NCBI GenBank assembly: GCA_951799405.1
Contig: OX637338.1
Span: 4,092,001 to 4,156,000 of the forward strand
Length of the DNA: 64,000 bases
Direction: 5' to 3'
Origin: Agapetus fuscipes
Taxonomy: Eukaryota; Arthropoda; Insecta; Trichoptera; Glossosomatidae
The position numbers and the translations under genes are program-made. The notes beneath the pieces are model-generated. The model saw only the letters and a program-made list of their open reading frames with translations. It made no database searches and was not told the DNA's origin. Below, piece after piece: positions 31,801 to 42,395 of the stretch; within the stretch, counting starts at the first letter, position 1, and the number at the start of each line of letters is the position of its first letter.

Positions 31801-32521
31801 TTCAGCTGTCGGTAGCTGCGTAGTGTTGCCTGTTTCTCGTTGTTTTTAACTTTTGTCATTGGCGTGACTTGTGATTTCGGTCAATGACGCAGGTTTGACA
31901 CAAATGACACAATGGAAACAATATACGGCCAAGTAATTCAAAACCTAGGTAATGCTGTCGCTGCCTACCTAGTGCCTAGCAAACGTCAAGGATATTGTTT
32001 TAGCTAACGACCAACTGTTGACAACTACTCAAAATCATATATTTTGTTGAGAATAGTACAACGAGAAAAATCGAATTCCAGCTCCGTGATTCATTGCGTT
32101 TTTCTCTTTAAAATTAAATAAATCACTGGATGCTTTTATGTGTTATTTAATGAACCAAGACTGATGTAGTGTTATTTTATTTTAACATAATAAAAGGTTA
32201 GTGAGTGCGATCTTGAGTCGAAATAAGCTATTCGAGATCTCGCGTGTTAAATGTGGGGTCGAGATTGGCCATTTCGAGATGTCGTGCGAAATCGAGTTAA
32301 TATCCGACGAGATTTAGAAAAACAAAACATTTGATCCATAGACCATAGCTGATCTACGGATTGTTTTTTTTGTATGGAAAAGTCACGGTAGGCTGCGGAT
32401 GAGCCACGACTTTGCTGTTTGAAAGTAACACCGTAAATCTTCAATCAAACCTTCCTCTTGTAATCTTGTGTCCATATTATTCTTCTTCTTTTTGTCCCAC
32501 TTCTATCGAAGATCGGCGATC
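31801..32521. other. No gene seen
   Basis: Contains a possible relic at 32310-32420 with GACCATAGCTGATCTACGGA and TTTGTATGGAAAAGTCACGG, vaguely like R7. No coding signal. Confidence 0.4.
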
Positions 32522-32692
32522 TAAATCTAAGTTGCAAAAAAATGTGTCATTTGAGATTCATTTAAATGCATTCCCACAAGCAGACACGCATAATTTTGCG
32601 CTCACACATGCCGCATGTGGACCTACAATATAAAAAAAAACCAATCTCAAATGAACATAACCCCTGCAACTCTTGCTGACCTTCCCTGAAAC
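32522..32692 (-). repeat. R1 repeat, 3' two-thirds
   Basis: TAAATCTAAGTTGCAAAAAA through GCGCTCACACATGCCGCATG to GCTGACCTTCCCTGAAAC, where it meets a LINE fragment. Confidence 0.75.
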
Positions 32693-32693
32693 G

Positions 32694-32955
32694 ATCATCA
32701 TGGATATTTTGACTTTAGATGCTGCGGCTCAAAACAGGGACTTAGTGCTTTCGCCGAACCACTGTCGCAGGTCGTTTTTCAGCAACGATGTCCTTCGGCG
32801 TCCCTGAGATCTTATCCCCTCAATCTTACCCTGTATGATAAGATGAAGGAGACGGTACTTTTCATTATGTGACCGAAGTAGGTACAGAAGCTTTCTCTGC
32901 TTTATGGTAGGCAGGAGCTCCTTTGTAGTGCGCACTCTTGTGTCCATGCGAAGGC
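32694..32955 (-). mobile_element. LINE 3'-end fragment, second family
   Basis: The minus-strand frame reads RTTKELLPTIKQRKLLYLLR, then KYRLLHLIIQGKIEG and LRQWFGESTKSLFRAAA. This is the C-terminus of insect non-LTR endonuclease/reverse-transcriptase polyproteins, from a different family than the 34-kb element. Confidence 0.75.
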
Positions 32956-33195
32956 AAATTTATCTATTGAATTACTCATTTTGTATATTTTTAGAAAAAA
33001 ATAAATAGAATAAAGGGCTATTTTTATTAATATTTGTATTATTATTATTAGTGCATGAGATCGTTGTATTTATAACCTGTCGTGTACTCGTGTCCCCCTT
33101 CTCTGCAATTCGCCAATTTGATGAAACCGCCACTGATTGTGAGTTTTTGGTGTCACGGTCTTTTTCTTGCGGTCGGTCGGATCACTCACCTGTAC

Positions 33196-33305
33196 AAACG
33201 TTAACTTTAAACTCAATCAAACTTATGAAAACTGAAACAGCGCATCTAGTGATCGTTTTATTTTCCGTACATTTTTTCTTGAACGCTATAGCTTTATACT
33301 GCAAG
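33196..33305. mobile_element. R6 palindromic repeat, diverged
   Basis: AACGTTAACTTTAAACTCAA, GAAAACTGAAACAGCGCATC and CGCTATAGCTTTATACTGCA. Confidence 0.5.
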
Positions 33306-33756
33306 TATTGAATTGAGAACAAAAACAACTATTCACTTATCTCTCTTGATGTACATAAATACCTGCATGTTAATAACGCATAATATAGCTTTGTATGTGC
33401 GTACAATAATTATAGTAAAAAATGTGCATAAAATAAATTCACAACCTTGCCGAGTTTTGCGGTTTAATTGCATCAAACAATGAGTAATATTAAAAAAAAA
33501 AAATACAATATGTGATTGTTTTCTGCCAGAAATACCACAAAGAAAAACCCAAATTATGTGTAAATAAATATTTAAAAAAATACTTATTGTTTTCTGTTAA
33601 TTATGAACCGTTTACTTTTTGTTTATAATAATCGTTAATTCCAAGAATCAATTAATTATTTGTTCTTCCTTAAAATAAATATTAAAACTAAATGTATGAA
33701 ACACACCTAACAGAAAATATTGACTATAAAAAAATATTTTTAAGATTTAATTCTTT
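33306..33756. other. No gene seen
   Basis: AT-rich intron sequence. Confidence 0.45.
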
Positions 33757-34026
33757 GGAAGGTCGTGGGTTCAAATCTCCGGGGAACACAAAAATATAGA
33801 TACCATTTATATTTTCAAATAATATGTTCTTGGCTGGGTTGAATTAATGTTCATACACCTTTACCAAATACCGGTCAACAAAGGTCCATCTGAGCCTTAC
33901 AACGACTGGGTCTTGCTTGAGAATTGGCGCTTTCTATAGCGACAACCAATCTCACTGATGACTCTTGAGGTGGGATTCACACAAAAACAGCGCTCGCTAA
34001 ATAAATCATCTTCATATTATTTATAT
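33757..34026 (+). mobile_element. SINE1, 5'-truncated
   Basis: Starts GGAAGGTCGTGGGTTCAAAT (B-box side only) and runs through the body to AAATAAATCATCTTCATATT. The large LINE is inserted in its tail. Confidence 0.8.
34015..34026. repeat. 12-bp target-site duplication, left
   Basis: TATTATTTATAT, identical to 37460-37471. Confidence 0.85.
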
Positions 34027-34410
34027 TCTCAAAGTTGGTAGGTCACGGAGGTACATATCTTGCTGGGAGATATGTACTACTTAAATACCGTGTAACGCCA
34101 TATACCAACATAGTCCTACTCCTAGCGTCCACGAGTGGCCATTTAGCCCCGCGAGCCCTGGGCAATGTGGTCACTGGCAATACCAGCAGCCATAGCAGAT
34201 AGGAGAGGGCGATGGCGAGCTTCCGGCGCCATAAAACCGGATCCCCCCAACTAAGGGAAGGATAACCCTGACAGAAAAACCCTGGTCCTCCTGGTAGGGG
34301 GTTGGGCGAAGGGCTAACAACCCTTTCCTGCAAAAACTAAAAATGTTGCAAATCCCGCATATCAATGCCTCGGACCAAATAGACACCGGAGACGACCCAA
34401 GCACGATACT

Positions 34411-34620
34411 AGGCTACGAATCGGATTTTGGAATGTGCTGAGCTTAAATAGACCGGGCTCAACCCAGATTGTTACGGAAGAGCTGGCTAGGTACAATCTG
34501 GATGTGACAGCTGTGCAAGAGGTGAGGTGGCCGGGTAGTGGTGAGAAGATGGTCAATCCACCATCTTCTACAGTGGTACGAACAACGACCGACATGAATT
34601 CGGAACAGGCTTTGTCGTAA
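34411..34620 (+). pseudogene. LINE endonuclease N-terminus, frame-broken
   Basis: This frame reads RLRIGFWNVLSLNRPGSTQ and later VTAVQEVRWPGSGE, the start of an exonuclease-endonuclease-phosphatase domain, and stops at 34618-34620. The downstream part of the same domain is in another frame, which opens at 34545 after the stop codon at 34542-34544. So a small indel within about 34530-34548 breaks the ORF. No ATG starts this frame convincingly. Confidence 0.75.
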
Positions 34621-34640
34621 GCCAGAACGCTAGAAGGGCA

Positions 34641-37430
34641 GTGTTATCTTATGAACCAATTAACGAGCGGATTTGCGTACTTCGGCTAAAGGGCCGACGG
34701 CGTAACTTAGCTCTCATTTGTGTACACGCGCCCACTGAAAGCGATGACGATGACAACAAAAACGCCTTTTATGATTTATTGGAATCCACGTACGACCGAC
34801 TACCACGGTATGACATAAAATGTGTATTAGGTGATCTGAATGCCAAAGTTGGTAGAGAAGAATGTTTTGTACCCTCTATTGGAACAAACAGCCTTCATGA
34901 AAACAGCAACGATAATGGTATGAGAGTCATCCACTTTGCCTCAGCACGACAAATGTCAATCATGGGCACAATTTTTCCACACAAAGAAATCCACAAGGGA
35001 ACGTGGAAGTCTCACGATGGTAGAACAGTGAATCAAATTGACCACCTTCTCGTTGAAAGGAAACATCTAAGAATGATTCATGATGTTCGGAGCTATCGGG
35101 GGGCAGACTGTGACACAGATCACTTCCTGTCTGTGGCAATTTTCAAAGAAAAAATACTGAGTCATAATAAATTAAAACCATATATAAGACTAAGATATAA
35201 TCTGGACACCCTGAACAATGAAGAGGGATTAGAAAGGTATAGAAAAGGCATCAATGACCAATTGCACAACCTGGGTGAGAGTCAGGTGGCAACTGAAGAA
35301 ATAACTGAAGCCAGTGATAACCAGCACTCGGAATTTCAGATGTCTCTAGATGAAGTCATGGATGAAGTCTCAAGTGTGGAAGAAAGTGATCCTACAGCAA
35401 ACCAGCTGAGGGTTGAAGAGTCTTGGAAGCTGATTGTGCAGGTCATTAAGCAAACTGCTGAAAAGGAGATTGGGAAGATGGATCAACATGCAAGTAAGCC
35501 ATGGTTTGATGAGGAATGCAGGCGTGCTGTTATGTGGCGGAAGGAACTCAGAAACTGTCTTCTTCAAGGAAGTAACCAAAACCTGGAGAATGAATGGAAA
35601 GGAAGAAAAAGACAAGTACGAAACCTCCTGAGAGCCAAAAAACGCTTACATCATAAGCGGCTGATGGAGAAGCTTGAGAGTGACAATAGGGATGGAAGGA
35701 ACTCTAGGAAATTCTTTGATTCCGTCAGAAAGGCGAAGTGTGGATTTCAACAGCGTAGTAGCCAGATAAAGGATGAACAGGGAAACATCATTGCTGATCG
35801 AGATCAAATACTTGATGTGTGGAAGAATCATTTCACTGGATTGCTGCGAGGTGAGAGTCCGGATAATCCTTTGCAACCATCTATAGTTCTCACGGTGGAA
35901 CCCGAAGTTCCTCCACCAAGTCGAGATGAAGTAGTACAGGCAATTAAGAGCTTAAAGAAGTCAAGAGCTCCTGGAAACGATGATATCCCTGCTGAGTTAC
36001 TAAAATGTGGCGGAGAAGCCTTAGAAAATGCTCTGTGGGGTCTTTATCAGGATGTTTGGAAACATGAGGTACTGCCGGATAGCTGGAAAGTTGCACTATT
36101 GTGTCCAATACATAAAAAAGGAGACAAAATGCTATGCTCTAATTATAGAGGTATCTCACTTCTCCCAGCGGCATACAAAATATTGTCTAATATTCTGGTA
36201 AGAAGAATTATGCCATATGCTGAATGTGCTCTTGGAGAGTACCAAGCAGGTTTCAGAAGGAATCGGAGCACAACCGACCAGATCTTTTCTTTGAGGCAAA
36301 TATTAGAGAAGAAGTGGGAATATGCTCAAGATACTCATTGCCTTTTTGTCGACTTCAAGACTGCTTATGACTCAGTGCATCGTTTGGGGCTGTGGAGCGT
36401 TTTACGAGACTATGGAATTCCTGGAAAACTCATCAAACTGGTTCAGATATCCATAGAAAATTCAAGAGCTCAAATACTGCTGCAGGGACAGGTCTCGGAT
36501 CCCTTTGAGATCAGTTCAGGCCTAAAGCAGGGTGACGCCCTCTCTCCATTGCTCTTCAACCTAGCCTTGGAAAAGGTCGTGAGAGAAACCAAATCTGTGT
36601 ATGGTGGAATCACCGTAGGAAGTACCATTAGGCTGCTGGGATATGCGGATGATGTGGTGCTTCTGGGAGAGAACGCTGCACAGCTCCGGGCGCTCTTCTT
36701 ACCAATGGAGAGAATGGCAAGGAGGATAGGATTGAGAATCAATGAGGGGAAAACTGAATACTTGCCTGTGGCGCGGCGGGATATTCAAGAAGATTTGAAT
36801 GTAGATAATTACAAGTTTAAGAACTGCAATTCATTCAAGTACTTGGGTACCCTTATAAATGACAAAAATATCCTATCCTCAGAATTACATGCCCGAATTC
36901 ACTCCGGCAATAATGCTTTTTTTGGCCTTAGAGGGCTATTGTGCTCAAAATGGCTATCCCGCTCCACAAAATTCAAGATTTACACTTCCATTGTTCGGCC
37001 AGTTGTGTTGTACGGATGCGAAGCCTGGAGTCTGACTCAAAAACAAGAAAAATCTCTCCAGGTCTTTGAAAACAAAATACTTCGTCGCATTCTCGGACCT
37101 GTATTTGAAGATGACAGGTGGCGTATCCGAACCAACGCGGAGCTGATGTCCGTGTTTCAAGATGCGAACATAGTGTCGGTAATGAAATCAAGAAGACTCC
37201 AGTGGGCCGGACATGTAGCACGTGCAGAGGACTCCAGGATCATCAGAACAGTCTTGGATGGTGCCCCCTCAGGTGTTAGACCACTCGGACGTCCCAGGAT
37301 GCGGTGGGCAGACAACATTGAAGCCGACGCCGAAGTTCTGGGAGTGAGGGGACCATGGAGGGAAGCAGCACAAGACAGAGAGTCCTGGAGGATTGTGGTG
37401 CGGGAGGCCCTGAGCCTTCAAGGCTTATGA
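34641..37430 (+). CDS. LINE endonuclease/reverse transcriptase, main open frame
   Basis: 929 codons without a stop. The frame is open from 34545, and the GTG at 34641 is only a formal start. Endonuclease features: CVLGDLNAKVGRE (about 60-72), GTWKSHDGRTVNQIDHLLV (about 119-137) and CDTDHF (157-162, with the catalytic DH). RT features: CPIHKKGDKMLCSNYRGISL, GFRRNRSTTDQIF, FVDFKTAYDSV (from 569), SGLKQGDALSPLLFNLALE, and the catalytic YADD at 668-671. C-terminus: LQWAGHVAR then GRPRMRWADNIEAD. The protein would nick DNA and copy its own RNA into the genome. It is probably inactive because of the upstream frameshift, but otherwise little decayed. Confidence 0.9.
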   Translation: MLSYEPINERICVLRLKGRRRNLALICVHAPTESDDDDNKNAFYDLLESTYDRLPRYDIKCVLGDLNAKVGREECFVPSIGTNSLHENSNDNGMRVIHFASARQMSIMGTIFPHKEIHKGTWKSHDGRTVNQIDHLLVERKHLRMIHDVRSYRGADCDTDHFLSVAIFKEKILSHNKLKPYIRLRYNLDTLNNEEGLERYRKGINDQLHNLGESQVATEEITEASDNQHSEFQMSLDEVMDEVSSVEESDPTANQLRVEESWKLIVQVIKQTAEKEIGKMDQHASKPWFDEECRRAVMWRKELRNCLLQGSNQNLENEWKGRKRQVRNLLRAKKRLHHKRLMEKLESDNRDGRNSRKFFDSVRKAKCGFQQRSSQIKDEQGNIIADRDQILDVWKNHFTGLLRGESPDNPLQPSIVLTVEPEVPPPSRDEVVQAIKSLKKSRAPGNDDIPAELLKCGGEALENALWGLYQDVWKHEVLPDSWKVALLCPIHKKGDKMLCSNYRGISLLPAAYKILSNILVRRIMPYAECALGEYQAGFRRNRSTTDQIFSLRQILEKKWEYAQDTHCLFVDFKTAYDSVHRLGLWSVLRDYGIPGKLIKLVQISIENSRAQILLQGQVSDPFEISSGLKQGDALSPLLFNLALEKVVRETKSVYGGITVGSTIRLLGYADDVVLLGENAAQLRALFLPMERMARRIGLRINEGKTEYLPVARRDIQEDLNVDNYKFKNCNSFKYLGTLINDKNILSSELHARIHSGNNAFFGLRGLLCSKWLSRSTKFKIYTSIVRPVVLYGCEAWSLTQKQEKSLQVFENKILRRILGPVFEDDRWRIRTNAELMSVFQDANIVSVMKSRRLQWAGHVARAEDSRIIRTVLDGAPSGVRPLGRPRMRWADNIEADAEVLGVRGPWREAAQDRESWRIVVREALSLQGL

Positions 37431-37459
37431 GCCGAAGAAAGTAAAAGTAAAAGTAAAAG

Positions 37460-37471
37460 TATTATTTATAT
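37460..37471. repeat. 12-bp target-site duplication, right
   Basis: TATTATTTATAT, identical to 34015-34026. It is followed by ACTAGCCTGCCT, which also follows the SINE1 copy at 38.2 kb. Confidence 0.85.
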
Positions 37472-38039
37472 ACTAGCCTGCCTACTCGTGGTGCGCACGA
37501 TTACGGCATTCTAGTTTAAGGTCTGGCTTCGCCAGCACACTTCACCCCTGCTGTGATTATTATTATTATAATTGACGTAATTAAGGGTTCGTTATAAGTA
37601 CTCGATGCATTTTTTTTTTTTTATAATTTCTGGCCGCCAGTGCGAGGAGGCGCTTTTAAGTGAAATAATGATTTGCCGGCAATGCGGTCCGAGGTGTAAT
37701 TTGTTAATTCGGTAGCCGCCGTGGCTCGTGCCTGTAAAAAATGAGAGAGATCTCGAACCGGTTCGGTACACCTCGCACTGTCCCGCTCTCTCGCCCCCGC
37801 TTCTGCTCTAATATCCAGAGCATTAATAATCTTTAATCACCCCTTTGAAGTTTGAAAAAAAGCTTAGCTACTACCATCTTTCAAGAAATTATTCTGAAGT
37901 TGATTTTTTTCGTGATGATGGACGGAGATGGATTCGGGAGAAAAAAATGTAGCATCACCAAATAGTGTTCTCCATTTTGTTTTAGGCTGTTGTGTATCCA
38001 ATTCGTCTACGTAGACAAGGAAATTTTGAATGCTTCGTC
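37472..38039. other. No gene seen
   Basis: Moderately GC-rich around 37640-37800 (CGGTAGCCGCCGTGGCTCG) without an open frame of note. Confidence 0.4.
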
Positions 38040-38225
38040 AAAAAGGTACCTTTACCAAATACCGGTCAACAAAAGTCCATCTGAGCCTACAACCTGGGTC
38101 TTGCTTGAGAATTGGCACTTTCCAAAGCGACAACAAATCTCGCAGAGGGCTCTTGAGGTGGGATCCACACAAAAAAAGTGCTCACCAAATAAATCATCTT
38201 AATATGATTTATATACTAGCCTGCC
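38040..38225 (+). mobile_element. SINE1, 3' half
   Basis: ACCTTTACCAAATACCGGTC through GAGAATTGGCACTTTCCAAA to ACCAAATAAATCATCTTAAT, then ATTTATATACTAGCCTGCCT as after the 34-kb element. Confidence 0.75.
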
Positions 38226-38751
38226 TTCTTTGTGACGTGACTTTGAAAAATTGAGAAATTAGAAAAAATGGAAGAAGAAACACAGATGCGGTCGTCAATT
38301 AATAACAGGAAAACACATTGTTATTCTATTTTCATTCACTCAATTTTTAATTATTAAAAATTACAATATAATTTCTGGAATAAATGACAGAAAAGCTTTC
38401 ATGATATTTTATCAATAGACTGGTATATTCACATATTCATTCATTGAACCAGTTTTTCTTCCATAATGCTTATTATGAAAACTACCAGTCCACAGAACCT
38501 TACTTAGTTATGAATGTACTTGTGGTCGACTCAGTAAAGAAATGTTAAAATGATAACCATGTATTGCGGTCAAATCGATCCTCTTTGTACCAGCTTGTTT
38601 TCACACCTTCATTCACTGCATTACTCCAAGTACGAAGTTTTACTAGGTGAAGTAGTTATCGCGTATGGATAGCGCCTCTAAAACTTTTCATAGATTTGGG
38701 AAATCGGATGACTACCTTGGCTAGTATAATATCTCACCTGTTTAGGATACT

Positions 38752-38760
38752 GTTCCACAA
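38752..38760. repeat. 9-bp target-site duplication, left
   Basis: GTTCCACAA, identical to 38970-38978. Confidence 0.75.
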
Positions 38761-38969
38761 GGTGGAAGGTTAGACATAACAACACAGAAAATACATCACT
38801 ATGACAAAAAAATACAAGGACAAAACGTCACATGAAAAATATCACAAACAACACAAACATTTTTTTTTGCTTCCATGCGCCATAATATGTAACTTCTTTT
38901 TTTCTTCGTTTTAGGAATGTGATGTCTTGTCATGTGATGATCTGTCATGTGTCGTTTTATCATGGAACG
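38761..38969. mobile_element. Foldback element, copy 3 (short)
   Basis: 209 bp starting GGTGGAAGGTTAGACATAAC, like the GGTGACAGGTTAGAACGGCA end of the longer copies. The arms hold GACAAAACGTCACATG on the left and TGTCATGTGTCGTTTTATC on the right, with a loop of about 60 bp. Exact GTTCCACAA repeats flank it. Confidence 0.8.
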
Positions 38970-38978
38970 GTTCCACAA
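38970..38978. repeat. 9-bp target-site duplication, right
   Basis: GTTCCACAA, identical to 38752-38760. Confidence 0.75.
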
Positions 38979-39324
38979 CTATAAAAGATAACGTTTAAAC
39001 TAAACTTAAGCGTTTTTTTCCTATTTTTTTCTTACTTTTATATGAAGTTTTGTACGCGGAAAACAGGTAATGTATCTGTTTACAAATCCGGGTATCGGAG
39101 CTGTGTCCGTTGCTTCCTTATCACTGACCTTGCTTGTATCGCTCAGGTTGGCTAGCACTGAACACTTCACGGCTTAGAGTGCTGTCTCCCGCCAGTTGGC
39201 CGTGGCTCTTCCGCCTATAGGTATGCCAAACATTGCCAAAATAAAATATGTAAAGCGCTAATATCAGTTGAATAATTAAATCATGATCGACTTACAAGTA
39301 ATAAATTATATTTAGATTTTGAAA

Positions 39325-39412
39325 AATTGAGTTTTTATTGTAAACATACAGCATGTGTTAGCACGCCCTTACAAGTGTCTGCTTGTAGGTATCTATGCAT
39401 TAATTACATGTA
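39325..39412 (+). repeat. R1 3' fragment, diverged
   Basis: GAGTTTTTATTGTAAACATACAG, CATGTGTTAGCACGC and GTGTCTGCTTGTAGGTATCT. Confidence 0.5.
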
Positions 39413-39689
39413 TAGACGTCACATAGATGACGGGTTTTTATTGTACCGAATCCATTTTTACCAAAATTTGAAGTATGTAATCGACTATACGGCGAAGGGT
39501 AAACTCGTACTGAAAATATTGATTACACATTTTTTTTCACATCTTTGAATTATGTCTACACCCTTCAAGCTTTTTTATGCTCTCCATCTCACATCGGAAG
39601 TTATCAAGTTTTTACTCTTCTGAGGCGATAAAACTAAATTGATACGTACTCATGTTTTTGCTGCAGTAAATTAATACTACACTATCTGT

Positions 39690-39900
39690 AAGCAAAATAT
39701 AAAACACATCTGTTGCGTTTTACCAAAGATATGTATGTAAACTTATAAAGCGCTATTTTAGTTTCCATACTTTTTATTTGTAAACGCTCTATTTGAGTTT
39801 TAACGTAGCGTTTTACCAAAGATGTATGTAAACTTGTAAGGCGCTTTTCTAATTTCCATACTTTTTTATTTGTAAACGCTACGTGTAACATTTTACACTT
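39690..39900. repeat. R6-related double repeat
   Basis: Two similar ~100-bp units, each with TTACCAAAGAT(AT)GTATG, TAAACTTRTAARGCGC and CATACTTTTTATTTGTAAAC-like sequence, related to the R6 core and right arm. Confidence 0.5.
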
Positions 39901-40311
39901 GTCGTATTGAACCTAATATTAAGTGTAGCAATATCTTGTATGGTATTAGCGCTGACTACATTTTTTCTATGCTAGGCGCCACTTATATTTTAATGCCTTA
40001 TTTCGTTTAGCACCAAGGTAATCATTAGGTGTCGTTAAGTGATTTTGTTACATGAATATTTTCATCAATTACATCCACAATTATGTTAACAGCTACATGT
40101 ATTTTCATTAGTACTAAAGTAATATTGTTTCCTGTCTATTTTTTTTATGAAATTTATTATTGTTTTATGTACCATCTACTTCATCAATTGAAAACATTAA
40201 AATTCTTTGTACAAAAGAAGACCGCACCAATTTCATAAGCAGAGTTGTGATGTCACAGATTTTGCTTAAGTAAAGGCTAACTTATATTTTGTTATTGGCA
40301 TATTGACACGG
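39901..40311. other. No gene seen
   Basis: AT-rich intron sequence. A short phrase, AACTTATATTTTGTTATTGGCAT (40270), recurs in part at 41785. Confidence 0.4.
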
Positions 40312-40560
40312 TCCAGTCGAGAGCTCAGCTGGTAGAACGCTGGAATGCAAAGCCAGAAATGATATCTCGTTTATTAATTTTCATTCTCTATGTTGCAAAC
40401 CCAAAAGCATATCAGTAAGGCTTACTCAACCTTTACAAGAAATGAGTTTCCCTGCCTCTTCGGGAGCAGGGAAACCTCTGAAAACTCTAAATATTTTTCA
40501 TCCGTTTTGACTTCATCGTCACATCCAGTGAAGTCCTTACATCAATCGAATTTTATATCC
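40312..40560 (+). mobile_element. SINE2, diverged
   Basis: GAGAGCTCAGCTGGTAGAAC (A-box), a deleted B-box, then CAGAAATGATATCTCGTTTA, TTGCAAACCCAAAAGC, ACAAGAAATGAGTTTCCC and CTCTTCGGGAGCAGGGAAAC. Confidence 0.7.
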
Positions 40561-40812
40561 AAGGGGATGTATTCAAGCAATCAGCATAATCGCAAATAAA
40601 TACGCAAATTTTCTTCCAAAATTCAAGGCGTAAGGTGTATCAAGGCTCTATTCAAATTTATTCCGCAAAGCATACACGTTTTTTTCACACACGAGACCAC
40701 TGAAATAGACATTAAAATGTTAAACGATCTGATTCGTCTTGAAATTAATTTCCATATTGGATGCGATCTATTCACGTAAAAATTTTTATGTACTCGTTTG
40801 ATTCACAAGTTA

Positions 40813-40831
40813 ATGATGATGATGATGATGA
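40813..40831. repeat. (GAT)n microsatellite
   Basis: About six GAT units. Confidence 0.8.
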
Positions 40832-40861
40832 AGGTGACTTTTATGAAACTGAAATGTACCA

Positions 40862-40992
40862 CAAGTATTAAATTTCACGTTAAAACTTAATCATAGCGTT
40901 TTGCTAAAAAAATATCTAAACTAAAACAGCGCCTCTTAAGTTTACATGTATTTTATGTTAACAAATGATTTTAACGTTAAGTTTCATACTAC
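40862..40992. mobile_element. R6 palindromic repeat
   Basis: TTTCACGTTAAAACTTAATC, ATAGCGTTTTGCTAAAAAAA, ACTAAAACAGCGCCTCTTAA and TAACGTTAAGTTTCATACT. Confidence 0.65.
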
Positions 40993-42086
40993 AGTGACAC
41001 AGGTGACTTTATATTTATATACATATATAATATAGTTTCAAGTTCAAGAAGTTTCGCAATATTTACCTGCGATTGCAAAATGTACGTGAATACATCGTCA
41101 TAATTGATGTTCCATATTGTGCCATATATATTACATACTGCTGTACTGTGAGCAGGATTTCCTGTAGAGACCTATTATTTATGTTAACAATCATACTAGT
41201 ATTGATAAAATCAACTATCGATTCTCGTTAATCAAACCTCTACGTATTGCCAAATTGTAGCATTGAAATTGAATAAAATAATTGCGGACATCGTTTATTT
41301 TTGGATCTAATATTTATTGCGAAATTTCACACGTTTCAATTTCCGTGTTTTTGCGTAGGTATTGCAATTCTCCAATTTTTTTTATATATTTTTCATTAAA
41401 TACATTATATTTAAAAAAAAATATCTTGTTATACTATTATTAATGTTAAATGTTAATATTTTATAATGTGGGACCGACATTTGATATTAGTTAACTAATT
41501 GCACTAAATGCACCTATTGGCCAACCTATTGATTTTTTTATTCATAATCTTAATTTTTTTAACACTCTGAAACCACTGGAAAAATGTAGATCGGAATAAT
41601 ATTTTGTTTTCCAAGCATTATTTATTTTTTCCGAAAAGTTATAACATTTCATTGTCTCTAAAAATTAATCCCACAAACGCTCGCCATCATAAATTTATGC
41701 CACGTGACAATGGAGCTCGCACAAATGACATATAGATAGAAAAAAATGTTGTCACGGCATGTAACGGTGTTGTGCTAAGGGTAAACTTATATTTTGTTAT
41801 TTTTTGCTAAGGACCGCAGTGAGATGAATTGACATCTAGATAATATTGTGTCGATGCTAGGGAAAAGGCATACAAATGTTTTGTTATTGGCGCCTCAGGA
41901 TAGCAGTCCCATACATTGCGTAAAACTCACCGCGAATGCGTAAATCGATAAATATATAGAATAAAAGACGGCACTCCTATAGGCAGATTGAGTTTTCATA
42001 CTTTTTTCGATTTAAGCTATCGAGATGAGTTTTATACGAAATGTTTTATACTAAGGGCACTGATATGCAAATTAAATTACATACGA
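40993..42086. other. No gene seen
   Basis: AT-rich intron sequence with poly-A and poly-T runs. No recognised element. Confidence 0.45.
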
Positions 42087-42191
42087 TGCTATTCACACAC
42101 AACAAATCTATGGCTCATCCTCCACCTTAAGCCCAATTCTCCATACAAGATATCGATGATCCGTGGATTAAATGTTTTGTGAATAGCACTG
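42087..42191. mobile_element. R7 palindromic MITE, copy 2
   Basis: TGCTATTCACACACAACAAA on the left and ATGTTTTGTGAATAGCACTG on the right, with TATGGCTCATCC and GATGATCCGTGGATTA inside. It aligns with 7129-7243. Confidence 0.65.
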
Positions 42192-42265
42192 TTAGAAGCT
42201 GTGCGCACAGTCAGAGCATTGCGTGACGTAGGTGTTTGCGTACATTTCACCTGTACCCGAAGTGT

Positions 42266-42395
42266 CAAGTATTACTTTATAAACTCAACCTTAGCGTTGT
42301 TTCAGAAATGTATTGAAAGTTAAACAGCGCCATTAGTTGTCGTTTTTATTTTCCTACATATTTTTTGTCTGAGTCTAGACGTGTAGTTTTCTGAG
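42266..42395. mobile_element. R6 palindromic repeat
   Basis: CAAGTATTACTTTATAAACT, CAACCTTAGCGTTGTTTC, AAACAGCGCCATTAGTTG and TGAGTCTAGACGTGTAGTTT. Confidence 0.6.

Larger units (their letters stand above)
34027..37459 (+). mobile_element. Non-LTR retrotransposon, near full length
   Basis: A 3433-bp element in trbl intron 1, bounded by exact 12-bp duplications. It has a 5' UTR of about 370 bp, an endonuclease/reverse transcriptase ORF, and a short 3' end with GTAAAA repeats (37439-37459) instead of poly-A. The domain order (apurinic-type endonuclease, then RT, then a GRPR-x-RW C-terminus) and the microsatellite-like tail fit RTE-like elements; proteins of this kind are often mislabelled craniofacial development protein 2-like in databases. 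Clade assignment is tentative. Confidence 0.9.

Noticed and set aside
34435..34620. Separate small gene upstream of the LINE
   Set aside because: It is the endonuclease N-terminus of the same LINE in a shifted frame, and its listed start is GTG, not ATG.
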